A stretch of 64,000 nucleotides of DNA from Saccopteryx bilineata (taxonomy: Eukaryota; Chordata; Mammalia; Chiroptera; Emballonuridae). The DNA lies in contig NC_089492.1 of NCBI RefSeq assembly GCF_036850765.1, positions 203,793,681 through 203,857,680 of the forward strand, in the 5' to 3' direction. This document shows, piece by piece, positions 23,060 to 33,924 of this stretch; position 1 is the stretch's first letter, and each line of letters begins with the position of its first letter. The notes beneath the pieces are model-generated. The model searched no databases and was not told where the DNA came from. It saw only the letters and a list, made by a program, of their open reading frames with translations. Made by a program: the position numbers and the translations under genes.

Positions 23060-23219
23060 CTCCTCTCCAGGAAACATTAGCAAGACAATGGCCCTTCTCA
23101 AGCAAGAAGATAATTTGCAATTTCACAGATCACATACCTGGTGCTGCCCAGCGCCATTTTTAACACTAAAAGTGAGCAAACTCAAAAAATACAAATTTTA
23201 CAAACTCATTTGCCCAACA
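22669..23219 (-). mobile_element. Solo LTR, variant C, antisense
   Basis: The reverse strand opens TGTTGGGCAAATGAGTTTG and ends at TGTATGGCC (22669). It shares the GAATAAAGGAATGGCCC polyadenylation region with types A and B and contains a (CT)n tract at 23023-23057. The flanks GTTGC and GTTCC may be a mutated 5-bp duplication. Confidence 0.65.
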
Positions 23220-23261
23220 GTTCCAAATAACCAAAGCCTGTGTTTAAAGATCTCTAGTAAT

Positions 23262-23460
23262 GGCCTGACCTGTGGTGGCGCAGTGGATAAAGCGTCAACC
23301 TGGAAACATTGAGACTGCCAGTTCAAAACCCTGGCTTGCCTGGTCAAGGCACATATGGGAGTTGATGCTTCCTGCTCCTCCCTTCCCCTCTCTCTCTCTC
23401 TCCCTCTCTCTCTCCTCCCCTCCTCCCTCTCTTCTCTAAAATGAATAAAGAAAGAAAGAA
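23262..23460 (+). mobile_element. tRNA-derived SINE, family I
   Basis: Head GGCCTGACCTGTGGTGGCGC, a long CT tract, then AATGAATAAAGAAAGAAAG. AGATCTCTAGTAA is duplicated on both sides. Confidence 0.93.
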
Positions 23461-23873
23461 AGATCTCTAGTAAGTAGGTTTGCTATGACATGAAGGAGAT
23501 GATCTTATAGTTCTTATCAGGGCCCTGGACTCGGAGGTTCTCCTCAGCCCCCTAATCCCATCAGGCAAACAGATCCACTCTTCCTTGTCTGCCCTTACTT
23601 GGTTCCCCTCCAAGTCCTCTCTTTCTCATTTCCCTGAGAACACTAACACTCAGAATCCTCTCAGCCACCACACGAAGGGCCCTGTGCTCAGGATTAGGCT
23701 GACATTAGGACTTTCAATTGCAAAGCTGGGAAGTTTCTAGGTTATATCTGCAGTCTTTTAAACATAAAGAGTACTGCTCCTTGTTCCCTTACGCTGTTTT
23801 CCTTTATAAATGCTTGCACTTTTATATTTATTTTATAATTCCTATTGTTTTGGAAGACCTAGCCTTTGTATAG

Positions 23874-24487
23874 TGTAAAGCCAGTAGCCAAGGCCACCAT
23901 CACAGCAGCCTGGCCCATGCAGGTTCACATTGGATTCGGATAGTCGGTAATGAAACAATGGAGCCAAGAACTGGTGGGCCATCATCTTTAATACTAGCTT
24001 GCACCTGACGGGCAAGTAAAAACACACACTGGGCTCCAAAGCCCACTCATTCAGTGCTCACAAAGCTACTGACTTATCCGAGTTTTCCTAGGATCAAAGG
24101 TTTCTACCTCACCAGCCTTATTCACCTCTGTTTCCCATCTCCTTCTTTCTGCACAAACTCTGCACAAACTGGCTTCTCCCTCAGCACTCCACCATCTTGG
24201 CTGCTTCTCCTCTCCTCCACATGGCCTTCTCTGCTCTCCTCTCTAATGCTAATCTCAGGAACTGAGAGAGAGAGCAAGCTCCCGGTCTGCCCCACTTTAT
24301 AGTGTAGAAACCAAAACCTTTAATCCAATATACAAACAAGGAAGTCTCTGATAGAAAGTCACTTAGCGCCTGACCTGTGGTGGCGCAGTGAATAAAGCGT
24401 CGACCTGGAAATGCTGAGGTCGCCGGTTCGAAACCCTGGGCTTGCCTGGTCAAGGCACATATGGGAGTTGATGCTTCCAGCTCCTCC

Positions 24488-24547
<60 letters not shown>

Positions 24548-24849
24548 CCTCTCCTCTCTAAAATGAATAAATAAAAAATAAATAGAAAGTCACTTAGCTG
24601 AGGCATAATGGGATTCCTCATGAGAGTGCACCACCCCACATCAAATAGGGTAGGAAAGGCTTAGTCCCAAAACCAAGCCCCAGGCTACAAGGATCCTGCC
24701 TGCCCACAGCCCGCCCCCAACACACATTAATATAATCATGCCCATCCCAAGCAAGAAAGGCAACCAATACCATCACCTGGGCAGTGGACTTTCATGTGGG
24801 CAGTGCCATCTTTAACAAAGTGAGCATAATGTATTTTATCTGCCCAACA
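23874..24849 (-). mobile_element. Solo LTR type A, antisense, with nested SINE
   Basis: The reverse strand opens TGTTGGGCAGATAAAATAC and ends GGCTTTACA. Its TATA-like CTATAAAGTGGGG is near 24292-24304. TATAG is duplicated exactly at 23869-23873 and 24850-24854. Removing the SINE at 24367-24581 leaves about 745 bp. A single LTR with an intact duplication indicates LTR-LTR recombination. Confidence 0.85.
24367..24581 (+). mobile_element. tRNA-derived SINE, family I, inside the solo LTR
   Basis: Head GCCTGACCTGTGGTGGCGCA and B box GGTTCGAAACCC, with a (CT)n tract of about 45 bases. ATAGAAAGTCACTTAG is duplicated at both ends. It shows that the LTR is older than this SINE. Confidence 0.95.
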
Positions 24850-24949
24850 TATAGTAAAAACAAAATTAATTTAGTATAATTGTTTGGTACCCACTTTAAA
24901 AAATATGTAATAAAACACTCCCAATAAGAAAGATATATACCAACTAAAA

Positions 24950-25205
24950 GATGCAACAAAAATTAAGACACCACTCAAAATAGTGACAAAACTATTAATT
25001 ATCTAGGAATTAAGCTAACCAGCAATATACAAGACCATCATAGAAAACTTTTATAATGTTTGGTAAACTACCTATGGATGATTTGAATAAATGGAAAGAT
25101 ATTACATGTCCTTGGGTGGCACAAGATATTAAATGCAATCTCTATAAAATTCTAACTTGATTTTTCGAGAAACTTGATAAACTGATGTCAAAATTGATAT
25201 ATGAG
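24950..25205 (+). mobile_element. Old L1 ORF2 fragment
   Basis: AACTATTAATTATCTAGGAA, GGAAAGATATTACATGTCCT and TTAAATGCAATCTCTATAAA correspond to the L1 ORF2 region after the reverse transcriptase. Diverged and truncated at both ends. Confidence 0.65.
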
Positions 25206-25619
25206 TGCCCATGATGGTGGACAGGACTAGAATAGTTTGAGGGGATGGCAAGAAGGAAGAAAGAACAAGAAAGTGGAGGAGGAGGAGAGGAGAAGGAAGG
25301 GGCTTTGCAGAACTGATATTATACTATGCATTGAGTAACGTGGACAATTCAACCCTCCACCCTCGAGGTCCCCTTCTTCCCCCAGCACACATGCAAAAAT
25401 CACCTTGACTAAACAAATTTCTTCACATTTCATTTATGGACTGAGTCAGATGCGCCATCTAAATCCCATCCTTTCTTCAACTGTAAATTTCTAAATCTCT
25501 GTGCAAATACTTCTATTATATTTCATAAACAAAAAATTTAACTCTAAATTTCATAAGTGTGAAAATCATTAGTCTAAGGTTTCTTATCCTTTGGTTTTAA
25601 AAACAAAAATGAGTTGTAA

Positions 25620-25740
25620 GAATTACATCTAATGGGCGTAAACTCCATAAGGGCAAGCCTCAGCAGGGTTTACTCCTGTATCCCCGGAACCAAGAACTAG
25701 CGGGCACAGGCACATGTAGGTGTGCACCAGAATCTGTTGT
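25620..25740 (+). mobile_element. Possible L2 3'-end fragment
   Basis: AAACTCCATAAGGGCAAGCC and CTCCTGTATCCCCGGAACCA resemble the L2 segment with GCTCCTTGAGGGCAGGGAC and TGTATCCCCAG. Weak. Confidence 0.45.
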
Positions 25741-26234
25741 GCAGAAAGAAGGGGTGAGTGAAAGAGGAAGTGTAGATGAGACTTTACCGTGTGCTAATTA
25801 ATGTACAGCGACCAATTAATGGCCTCAGAAGGGGGCTAAGACCTTTGGATTATAGAACTACTATGTACATTTTTGAATATTTTATACCATAATTTAAGAC
25901 AGTGATCAGTTGAAGAGAGAGACCAAAGACACTGACTTGAGGCCTGGGTAAAGGTATTCTTAACCGAGGGTAGAGAAGATTGAAGGGAACACGAGAACAG
26001 ATAGCAGATACCTGAAGGGCTGTAATTGGAGACGCCCTTTCAGAGACTGAATGGCCTGGTGGAAGGGAGTCTCCAAGGAGAATCCATCTGTCATGAGGAC
26101 CATGTTCATCTGTTCTTTACATATAACAAAGAGTTCTAGGCAGTGCAATTAGGCCAAAATAAAAAAGACAAGACCCTTCCAAAATATATATAGATACACA
26201 TTTAAAATACAATGTCAACTGTAAGTGCTTTCAG

Positions 26235-26324
26235 AAAAATAAAGCCGTTTAAACAGAGAGAGTGACAGAGGTCCTACTTTAAATAGGGTGGTCAAGGAAG
26301 TTCTCTCTGAAAAGGTGACATTTT
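26235..26324 (-). mobile_element. L2 fragment, left of the composite L1 insertion
   Basis: GGTCAAGGAAGTTCTCTCTG followed by AAAAGGTGACATTTT is antisense L2. The match resumes at 35263, after the L1 insertion, so the two parts were one L2 copy. Confidence 0.65.
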
Positions 26325-26775
26325 TTTGTTTGTTTTGTTTTGTTTTTATAAATAAATTTTTATTTTAATGGGGTGACATCAATAAATCAGGGTACATACA
26401 AAGAAAACATTTCCAGGTTATCTTGTCATTTAGTTATGTTGCATACCCATCACCCAAAGAGAGATCGTCCTCTGCCACCCTCCATCCAGTTCTCTCTGTA
26501 CCCCTCCCCCTCCCCTCCCCCTCTCCCTCCTTCCCTCCCCCCACCCCCCATAGCCACCACACTCCTGTTCATGCCTCTCAGTCTCGCTTTTATGTCCCAC
26601 CAATGTATGGAATCCTGCAGTTCCTGTTTTTTTCTGATTCGCTTATTTCACCCCGCACAATGCTACCAAGACTCCACCATTCCGCTATAAGTGATCCGAC
26701 GTCACCATTTCTCCTAGCTGAATAATATACCATGGTGTATATGTGCCCCATCTTCTTCATCCAGTCCTCTATTTT
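26325..26775 (-). mobile_element. L1 3' end (second L1 of the composite), antisense
   Basis: Poly(T)-rich start, then the L1 3' UTR phrase GGGGTGACATCAATAAATCA, a pyrimidine tract at 26505-26550, and the decayed ORF2 C-terminus. Its last 250 bases duplicate, at clearly reduced identity, the same L1 region present at 28735-28985, so this is a different L1 copy. Confidence 0.8.
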
Positions 26776-28713
26776 TTTTACAGTGATTAAAAGCCTTTAA
26801 GCAAACTCTTGGCCAATACAGCAAGAATCCATAAATGAGTAGTATCCTTAACATGTTCCCCAAGTCCAAGTTGGCCTCCTCACCATGCCAAATCCCTGAA
26901 AAATGCAACCCAACCACAGTTCAGTCTGTTAGGAGCTGTCACAGGGAGCAGGAGTCCAGGAAAGTTCCCCACAGGAAAAGTCTGTATGGCACTGGAATTG
27001 TTGTCACCATTCTATACTTTGCAGCTCATGTCCAAGTCCCAATGACCGCTGCTTCTAGCTGGTAATGATTCAGGTAGACTGGAAAAAGCCATTTGCAGCA
27101 TGCGTGGATATAGAGCTTCTGTTCTCCTCTGCCTGGAGAGTTGAGACCAGGTTGCTTTTCCCTGGAGCTCTGTGACTGTGGCCTGGTAAAGAGAACCTTG
27201 GGATACACTAAGCTGGGTGGCAAAGGTAAATTCATAATACAAGTTGGCAAAAGGAGGAAAGAGAGCTCTAAATTAAGAGTAGGTCCCAGCCTGAAATATG
27301 AGTGGGGCATTGAGGTAGGAGGAATAAAGGAAACACTATATATGAAGCAAAGCAGCAGAAAATAGGACTATCAACACCCACAACAGAGATCTTTGAGGGA
27401 AGAATAAAAATCCTGACTATTCAGGCAAAACATAGTTAAGTGGCCCTTGTGCGAATGAGATCAGTTTACCTGCTTCTTGGAAGAAATACCCTAGGCTCGT
27501 CCACAGTGTCGTAGATGGGGTCGACGGCCCCGGGCACCTTCAGCCTTCAGTGGCAAACCCCAGCTTTCTGGGCAAGGTTAGGTCATAGGTGGCTGGAGCA
27601 GGGCTGGAAGAGACTGAACCCTCCCTTAGAGGAGCGAGGGGGAAGCCCACCTTCCAGTGTCCCTGTTTCCTCACAGCAGAGGCGTGTAAGCCTGGCAGGC
27701 TTTAGCTCAATGACCTTCCTTTCCACTATTGAAGCAGGACCCAGATGGCATCCTATGAGACCCTTTGGGGTGTTGGAGCCTTTAAGGGTGTATCCTAAAA
27801 GCTGGTAGTTCCCCTGATCTCTATTGGGCTTTTTCTGCCTCTAGGTATCTTAAAAGCCATTCTCAGAAGATCTCGCTGAGGGGTTTGAGGATCCCCTTCC
27901 GCCTATATAAATCTTTTCCATATATCTGGAGCTATTTGGAAAAAAGACAGAACAGTGTTATTAGCTAGATCTAATAAAGAAGGTAGTAGTTTGCAGGCGA
28001 AAAAGATTTGGTGTCTCCTGTTCATCAGCATTCAAAAGAAATGTAAATTTTTATTTATTTATTTATTTATTTTAAGTAAAAAGCATGATATGGTAGACCC
28101 GCGGAGTCATTGGCCTGGTGTGCAGGATTCCCGGTTTCGATTCCCGGCCAGAGCACACAGGAGAAGCGCCCATCTACCTCTTCACCCCTCCCCCTCTCCC
28201 CCCTCCCGGTCCCTCTCCTCCCGCCCGCAGCCAAGGCTCCACCAGAGCAAATCCACCCTGGGCACTAAGGATGGCCCCATGGCCTCCGCCCCAGTCGCTA
28301 GAATGGCTCCGGTTGTAACAGAGCAACATCCCAGATGGGCAGAGCATTCCCCCCGGTAGGCATGCCAGGTGGATCCCAGTCAGGCGCATGCAGGAGTCTG
28401 TCTGCTTGCCTCCCCATCCCCATCCTCAGAAATATACAAAAAATAAATAAATAAAAGAAAAAATAAAAAAAAAAGGGGGGGGCATTCCCTTGTGCTAAAG
28501 CTCCAGGAAGCATGGAGTGAGCTTGAGTATGTCCTATGAAACATGGAGCTCTATGTTTACATATAAGTCTTTGAAGAAGGAGGAACTGCTTAAATAGTTT
28601 GTCAGCATTTGTCCCTAAGACAGCAGTCTTTATAGTGGGAACACCATACGTAAATATTTGCTGTCTATAGATTAAGGGGGGAATATGGCCAATGCTGAAA
28701 AGCCATGATCTTT
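26776..28713 (-). mobile_element. Degraded endogenous retrovirus-like segment, antisense
   Basis: On the reverse strand, around 27690-27430, a decayed frame has spacing that resembles a zinc-knuckle remnant (GHWK context). It is followed, about 80 codons on, by a protease-like segment, as in class I (gammaretrovirus-like) gag-pro. Stops, frameshifts and deletions are many; pol is missing. 26776-27400 may include LTR or env-derived sequence but I cannot assign it. It is a dead relic with no intact viral gene. A family II SINE interrupts it at 28093-28474. Confidence 0.4.
28093..28474 (+). mobile_element. tRNA-derived SINE, family II (head altered)
   Basis: The body is typical: GATTCCCGGCCAGAGCACAC, CTTCACCCCTCCCCCTC, GGTGGATCCCAGTCAGGCGC, ending in A-rich sequence. 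The first bases of the usual head (GGCCCTGG) are replaced by an unrelated GCATGATATGGTAGACCC. Confidence 0.8.
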
Positions 28714-28759
28714 GTGCCCCTCCCCTCCCCCAACCCCCTCCCTCTCCTCCCCCCACCCT

Positions 28760-31700
28760 GTAACCCCAACACTGTTGTTCATGTCTCTGAGTCTCATCTT
28801 TATGTCTCACCTATGTATGGAAACATATAGTTCTTAGTTTTTTCTGATTTACTTCTTTCACTCAGTATAATGTTATCAAGGCCCATCCATGTTGTTGTAA
28901 AAGATCCTATGTCATCATTTCTTATGGCTGATGTATTCCATAGTATATATATACCAAAGCTTTTTAATCCACTCATCCTCTGATGGACACTTGGGCTGTT
29001 TCCAAATCTTTGCTATTGTGAACAATGCTGCCATAAACATGGGGGTGCATTTCTTCTTTTCAAACAGTGCTATGGTGTTCTTGGGGTATATTCCTAACAG
29101 TGGTATAGCTGGGTCAAAAGGCAGTTCGATTTTTTATTTTTTGAGGAATCTCCATACTGTTTTCCACAGTGGCTGCACCAGTCTGCATTCCCACCAGCAG
29201 TGCAGGAAGGTTCCCTTTTCTCCACATCCTCGCCAGCACTTAGTCTGTGTTGTTTTATTGATGAGCGCCATTCTGACTGGTGTGAGGTGATATCTCGTGG
29301 TTTTAATTTGCATTTCTCTAATCATTAGTGATGTTGAACATTTTTTCATATGCCTATTGGCCATCTGTGTGTCCTCTTTGGAGAAGCGTCTATTCATTTC
29401 TTTTGCCCATTTTTGGATTGGATTGTTTGTCTTCCTGGTATTAAGTTTTACAAGTTCTTTATAAATTTTGGTTATTAACCCCTTATCAGACGCTATGTCA
29501 AATATATTCTCCCATTGTGTAGTTTGTCTTTTTATTCTGTTCTTATTGTCTTTAGCTGTGCAGAAGCTTTTTAGTTTGATAAAGTCCCATTTGTTTATCC
29601 TGTCTTTTATTTCACTTGCCTGTGGAGACAAATCAGCAAATATATTGCTGCGAGAGATGTCAGAGAGCTTACTGCCTATGTTTTCTTCTAAGATGCTTAT
29701 GGTTTCATGGCTTACATTCAAGTCTTTTATCCATTTTGAGTTTATTTTTGTGAGTGGTGTAAGTTGGTGGTCTAGTTTCATTTTTTTGCAGGTAGCTGTC
29801 CAGTTTTCCCAACACCATTTGTTGAAGAGGCTGTCTTTACTCCATTATATTGTCTTACCTCCTTTGTCAAATATCAGTTGACCATAGAGCTGTGGGTTTA
29901 TTTCTGAGTTCTCTGTTCTGTTCCATTGATCTATGTGCCTGTTCTTATGCCAGTACCATGCTGTTTTGAGTACAATGGCCTTATGATATAACTTGATATC
30001 TGGAAGTGTGATACCTCCCGCTTTTTTCTTCCTTTTCAGGATTGCTGAGGCTATTCGTGTTCTTTTTTGGTTCCATATAAATTTTTGGAATATGTGTTCT
30101 ATGTCTTTGAAGTAAGTCATTGGTATTTTCATTGGTATTGCATTGAATTTATAAATTGCTTTGGGTAATATAGACATTTTAATGATGTTTATTCTTCCTA
30201 ACCATGAGCACGGTATATGCCTCCACTTATTCGTATCTTCCCTGATTTCTTTTATCAATGTGTGTTTTTTTTTGTTGTTTTTTTTTACAGAGGCAGAGAT
30301 AGACAGGGACAGACAGACAGGAATGGAGAGAGATGAGAAGCATCAATCATCAGTTTCTCGTTGCGCGTTGTGACTTCTTAGTTGTTCATTGATTGCTTTC
30401 TCACATGTGCCTTGACCATGGGCCTTCAGCAGACCAAGTAACCCCCTGCTGGAGCCAGGGACCTTGGGTCCAAGCCGGTGAGCTCTTTGCTCAAGCCAGA
30501 TGAGCCCGCGCTCAAGCTGGCGACCTCGGGGTCTCGAACCTGGGTCCTTCCGCATCCCAGTCCGATGCTCTATCCACTGCGACACTACCTGGTCAGGCTT
30601 ATGAATGTTTTATAATTTTCCGAGTACAAGTCTTTAATCTCCTTGGTTAGATTTATTCCTAGTACTTTATTTTTTTGGTTGCAATGGTAAAGGGGATTGA
30701 TTCCCTGATTTCTCTTTCTGACAGTTCATTATTAGTGTATAAAAATGCCTCTGATTTCTGAGTATTGATTTTATATCCTGCCACCTTGCCAAATTCTTTT
30801 ATCAGGTCTAGTAGTTTTTTTTACTGAAACTTTAGGGTTTTCTATATACAATATCATGTCATCTGCAAATAATGATAGTTTTACTTCTTCTTTTCCAATT
30901 TGGATGCCTTTTATTTCTTTTTCTTGTCTGATTGCTGTGGCGAGGACTTCCAGAACTATGTTGAATAAGAGTGGTGAAAGGGGGCAACCCTGCCTTGTTC
31001 CTGATCTTAAGGGGATAGCTTTTAATTTTTGCCCATTGAGTATTATGTTGGCTGTGGGTTTGTCATAGATGGCCTTTATCATGTTGAGGTATGTTCCCTG
31101 TATTCCCACTTTGCTGAGAGTTTTGATCATGAATGGGTGCTGGACTTTATCAAATGCTTTTTCTGCATCTATTGAAATTATCATGTGGTTTTTCTCCTTT
31201 CTTTTGTTTATGTGATGAATCACATGGATTGATTTGCGAATATTGTACCAGCCTTGCCTCCCAAGAATAAATCCTACTTGATCATGGTGTATGATTTTTT
31301 CCATATATTGCTGGATCCGGTTTGCTAATATTTTATTGAGGATTTTTGTATCTAAGTTCATCAGGGATATTGGCCTATAATTTTCTTTTTTTGTGTTGTC
31401 TTTGCCTGGTTTTGGAATCAGAATTATGCTCACTTCATAAAAGGAGTTTGGAAGTCTTCCTTCCTCTTGAATTTTTTGAAATAGCTTGAGAAGGATAGGA
31501 GTTAGTTCTTCTTTGAATTCACTTGTGAAGCCATCAGGCCCAGGACTTTTCTTTGTTGGGAGTTTTTTGATAGCTGTTTCAATCTCATTTGTTGTAATTG
31601 GTCTGTTTAGGTTTTCTGATTCTTCCAGATTGATTTTTGGAAGATTATATGATTCAAGGAATTTGTCCATTTCATCTAGGTTGTCTAGTTTTTTGGCGTA

Positions 31701-32954
31701 CAGTTCTTCATAGTATTTTCTTACAATATTTTGTATTTCTGTTGTGTCAGTTGTTATTTCTTCACTCTCGTTTCTAATTTTATTTATTTGAGTCTTCTCT
31801 CTTTTTTTCTTGGTGAGTCTTGTTAAAGGTTCATCGATCTTGTTTACCTTTTCGAAGAACCAGCTCCTGGTTTCATTGATCCTCTGTATTGTTTCTTTAG
31901 CCTCTATGTCATTTATTTCTGCTCTGATCTTTATTATTTCCTTCCTTCTACTAGCTCTGAGCTTTACTTGATGTTCTTTTTCTAGTTCTTTTAGATGCAG
32001 GGTTAAGTTGTTAATTTGAGCTTTTTCTAGCTTCTTGAGGTATGCCTGTAATGCTATGAACTTCCCTCTCAGGACTGCTTTTGCTGTGTCCCATAAATTT
32101 TGAGTTGATGTATGCTCATTATCGTTTGTTTCTAGGAATTTTTTAATTTCTTCTTTGATCTCAATGTTAACCCATTCATTGTTTAATAACGTGCTATTTA
32201 GTTTCCAAGTGGTTGAATGTTTTTCTATTTTTCTATTGTGGTTGATTTCTAGTTTAATGCCATTGTGATCAGAGAAAGTGCTCGATATGATTTCAATCTT
32301 CTTAAATTTGTTGAGCCCGCTTTTGTGCCCTAACATGTGGTCTATGCTAGAGAATGTACCATGAGCGCTTGAAAAGAATGTATATTCTGCTGTTTTAGGG
32401 TAAAAGGTTCTGAAGATATCTATTAAATCGAGTTCATCTAATATGTCCTTTAAGTCTGCTGTTTCTTTGTTAATTTTCTTTCTTGAGGATCTATCTAATG
32501 ATGTTAATGGGGTATTGAAATCTCCTACTATTATAGTATTGCTGTTGATCTCGCCCTTTAAGTCTATCAAAGTCTGCTTTATATATTTAGGTGCTCCTAT
32601 ATTAGGTGTGTAGATATTTATAATGGTTATATCTTCCTGTTGGATTGCTCCCTTTATCATTATGTAGTGACCTTCTTTATCTCTAACTATGGTCTTTGTT
32701 CTAAAGTCCATTTTATCTGATATAAGTATTGCTACCCCAGCTTTTTTTTTTCATTTCCATTTCCGTGAAATATTTTTTTTCCATCCTTTTATCTTCAGTC
32801 TGTGTGCATCTTTTGATTTAAGGTGTGTCTCTTGTAGACAGCATATGTATGGGTCCTGTTTTCTTATCCACGCAGCTACCCTATGTCTCTTGATCGGATC
32901 ATTTAATCCATTAACATTTAAGGTTATTACTGATATGTAATTGTTTATTGCCAT
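28760..32954 (-). pseudogene. L1 ORF2 (endonuclease / reverse transcriptase), broken
   Basis: The frame starts at ATG 32952-32954 with the endonuclease start ITLNVNGLNDPIKRHRVAAW. It shows the DFNTPL motif at about 32530, reverse-transcriptase landmarks GFTSEF, RPISLMN and [10 protein letters not shown] near 30850, and the C-terminal region to about 28760. Lesions seen: an in-frame TGA at 32751-32753; a one-base excess in an A8 run (T8 on the + strand, 30815-30822); a one-base loss near 30665; the SINE at 30266-30598; an in-frame TAA at 29845-29847; and another stop or frameshift at 29134. It cannot make full-length ORF2p. The longest intact piece is 646 codons (30771-32711). Confidence 0.92.
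30266..30598 (-). mobile_element. tRNA-derived SINE, family III, antisense, inside L1 ORF2
   Basis: Poly(T), then ACAGAGGCAGAGATAGACAG. The reverse-strand head is GCCTGACCAGGTAGTGTCGC with B box GGTTCGAGACCCCGAG. The flanks TTATCAATGTGTG and TTATGAATGTTTT are an imperfect duplication. It is younger than the L1. Confidence 0.9.
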
Positions 32955-33012
32955 TTTTTTTCTTTAAAACTGTTTTTCTCTTTTGCTATATTCTTTTTTA
33001 CCTTTGATCTGT

Positions 33013-33924
33013 TTACAACAGGTCCCTTAGCATTTCTTGCAGCCTTGGTTTGGTTACAGTGAAATCCTTGAGGTTTTTTTTGTCTGTAAAGCTTTTTATT
33101 TCTCCTTCAATTTTAAATGATAGCCTTGCTGGATAAAGTAGTCTTGGTTTTAGGTTCTTGTTCTGCATTACTTTGAATATTTCTTGCCATTCCCTTCTGG
33201 CCTCAAGTGTTTCTGTTGAGAAGTCAGAAGTTATCCTTATGGGGGCTCCTTTGTAGGTGATTGTCTTTTTTTCTCTAGCAGCTTTTAATATTTTCTCTTT
33301 ATCATTTAGCTTTGGTAATTTAATTATGATGTGTCTTGGTGTTGGTTTCTTTGGGTTTCTCCTTAATGGAGTTCTCTGTGCTTCCTGAACATGTGAAATG
33401 TTTTCCTGCCTTAATTGGGGGAGGTTTTCCGCTATAATAAGTTTGAACAAAGTCTCTATCCCTTGTTCTTTCTCTTCTTCTTCAGGAACCCCTATGATGC
33501 GGATGTTATTTCTCTTCATGTTGTCACAGAGCTCTCTTAGAGTTTCCTCAGACTTTTTGAGTCTCTTTTCTTTTTTCTGCTCTGCTTCCGTGCCTTTATT
33601 TATTGTGTCCTCTAACTCACTGATTCGATTCTCTGCTTCATCCATCCTGCTTTTAATTCCTTCAATTGTATTCTTTATTTCAGATATTGTATTTGTCATT
33701 TCTGTCTGATTCTTTTTTATTATTTCAACGTCCTTTTTTATATTTGTTATCTCTTTATTTAGGTTTTCGTAATGGCCATCTATGGTGGTTCTAATATCTT
33801 TGAGCATCCTAACAATCGTTATTTTAAACTCTGCATCTGGTAATTTGGTTATATCTGATTCACTTAGGTCCTTTTCTGGGGATTTCTCTTGGTTTATTTG
33901 TGTTGTATTTCTCTGCCTCCGCAT
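33013..33924 (-). CDS. L1 ORF1 protein (RNA-binding chaperone), intact
   Basis: ORF1p coats L1 RNA as trimers. The frame is open from ATG at 33922-33924 (MRRQRNTTQINQEKSPEK) to the stop at 33013, 303 residues. A longer frame upstream begins with GTG and lies in the 5' UTR, so it is not used as the start. Visible in order: a polar N-terminus; a heptad-rich coiled coil at about residues 60-125; an RRM-like segment with NIRIIGVPEEEEKEQGIE; and the C-terminal domain (RHIIIKLPKLNDKEKIL onward). The length is in the normal mammalian range. No stop or frameshift is seen, in contrast to ORF2. Whether it is expressed is unknown. Confidence 0.88.
   Translation of the reverse strand: MRRQRNTTQINQEKSPEKDLSESDITKLPDAEFKITIVRMLKDIRTTIDGHYENLNKEITNIKKDVEIIKKNQTEMTNTISEIKNTIEGIKSRMDEAENRISELEDTINKGTEAEQKKEKRLKKSEETLRELCDNMKRNNIRIIGVPEEEEKEQGIETLFKLIIAENLPQLRQENISHVQEAQRTPLRRNPKKPTPRHIIIKLPKLNDKEKILKAAREKKTITYKGAPIRITSDFSTETLEARREWQEIFKVMQNKNLKPRLLYPARLSFKIEGEIKSFTDKKNLKDFTVTKPRLQEMLRDLL

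Noticed and set aside
26776..28713. Possible functional endogenous retrovirus gene
   Set aside because: Only decayed fragments with many stops remain; no intact gag, pro, pol or env is visible.
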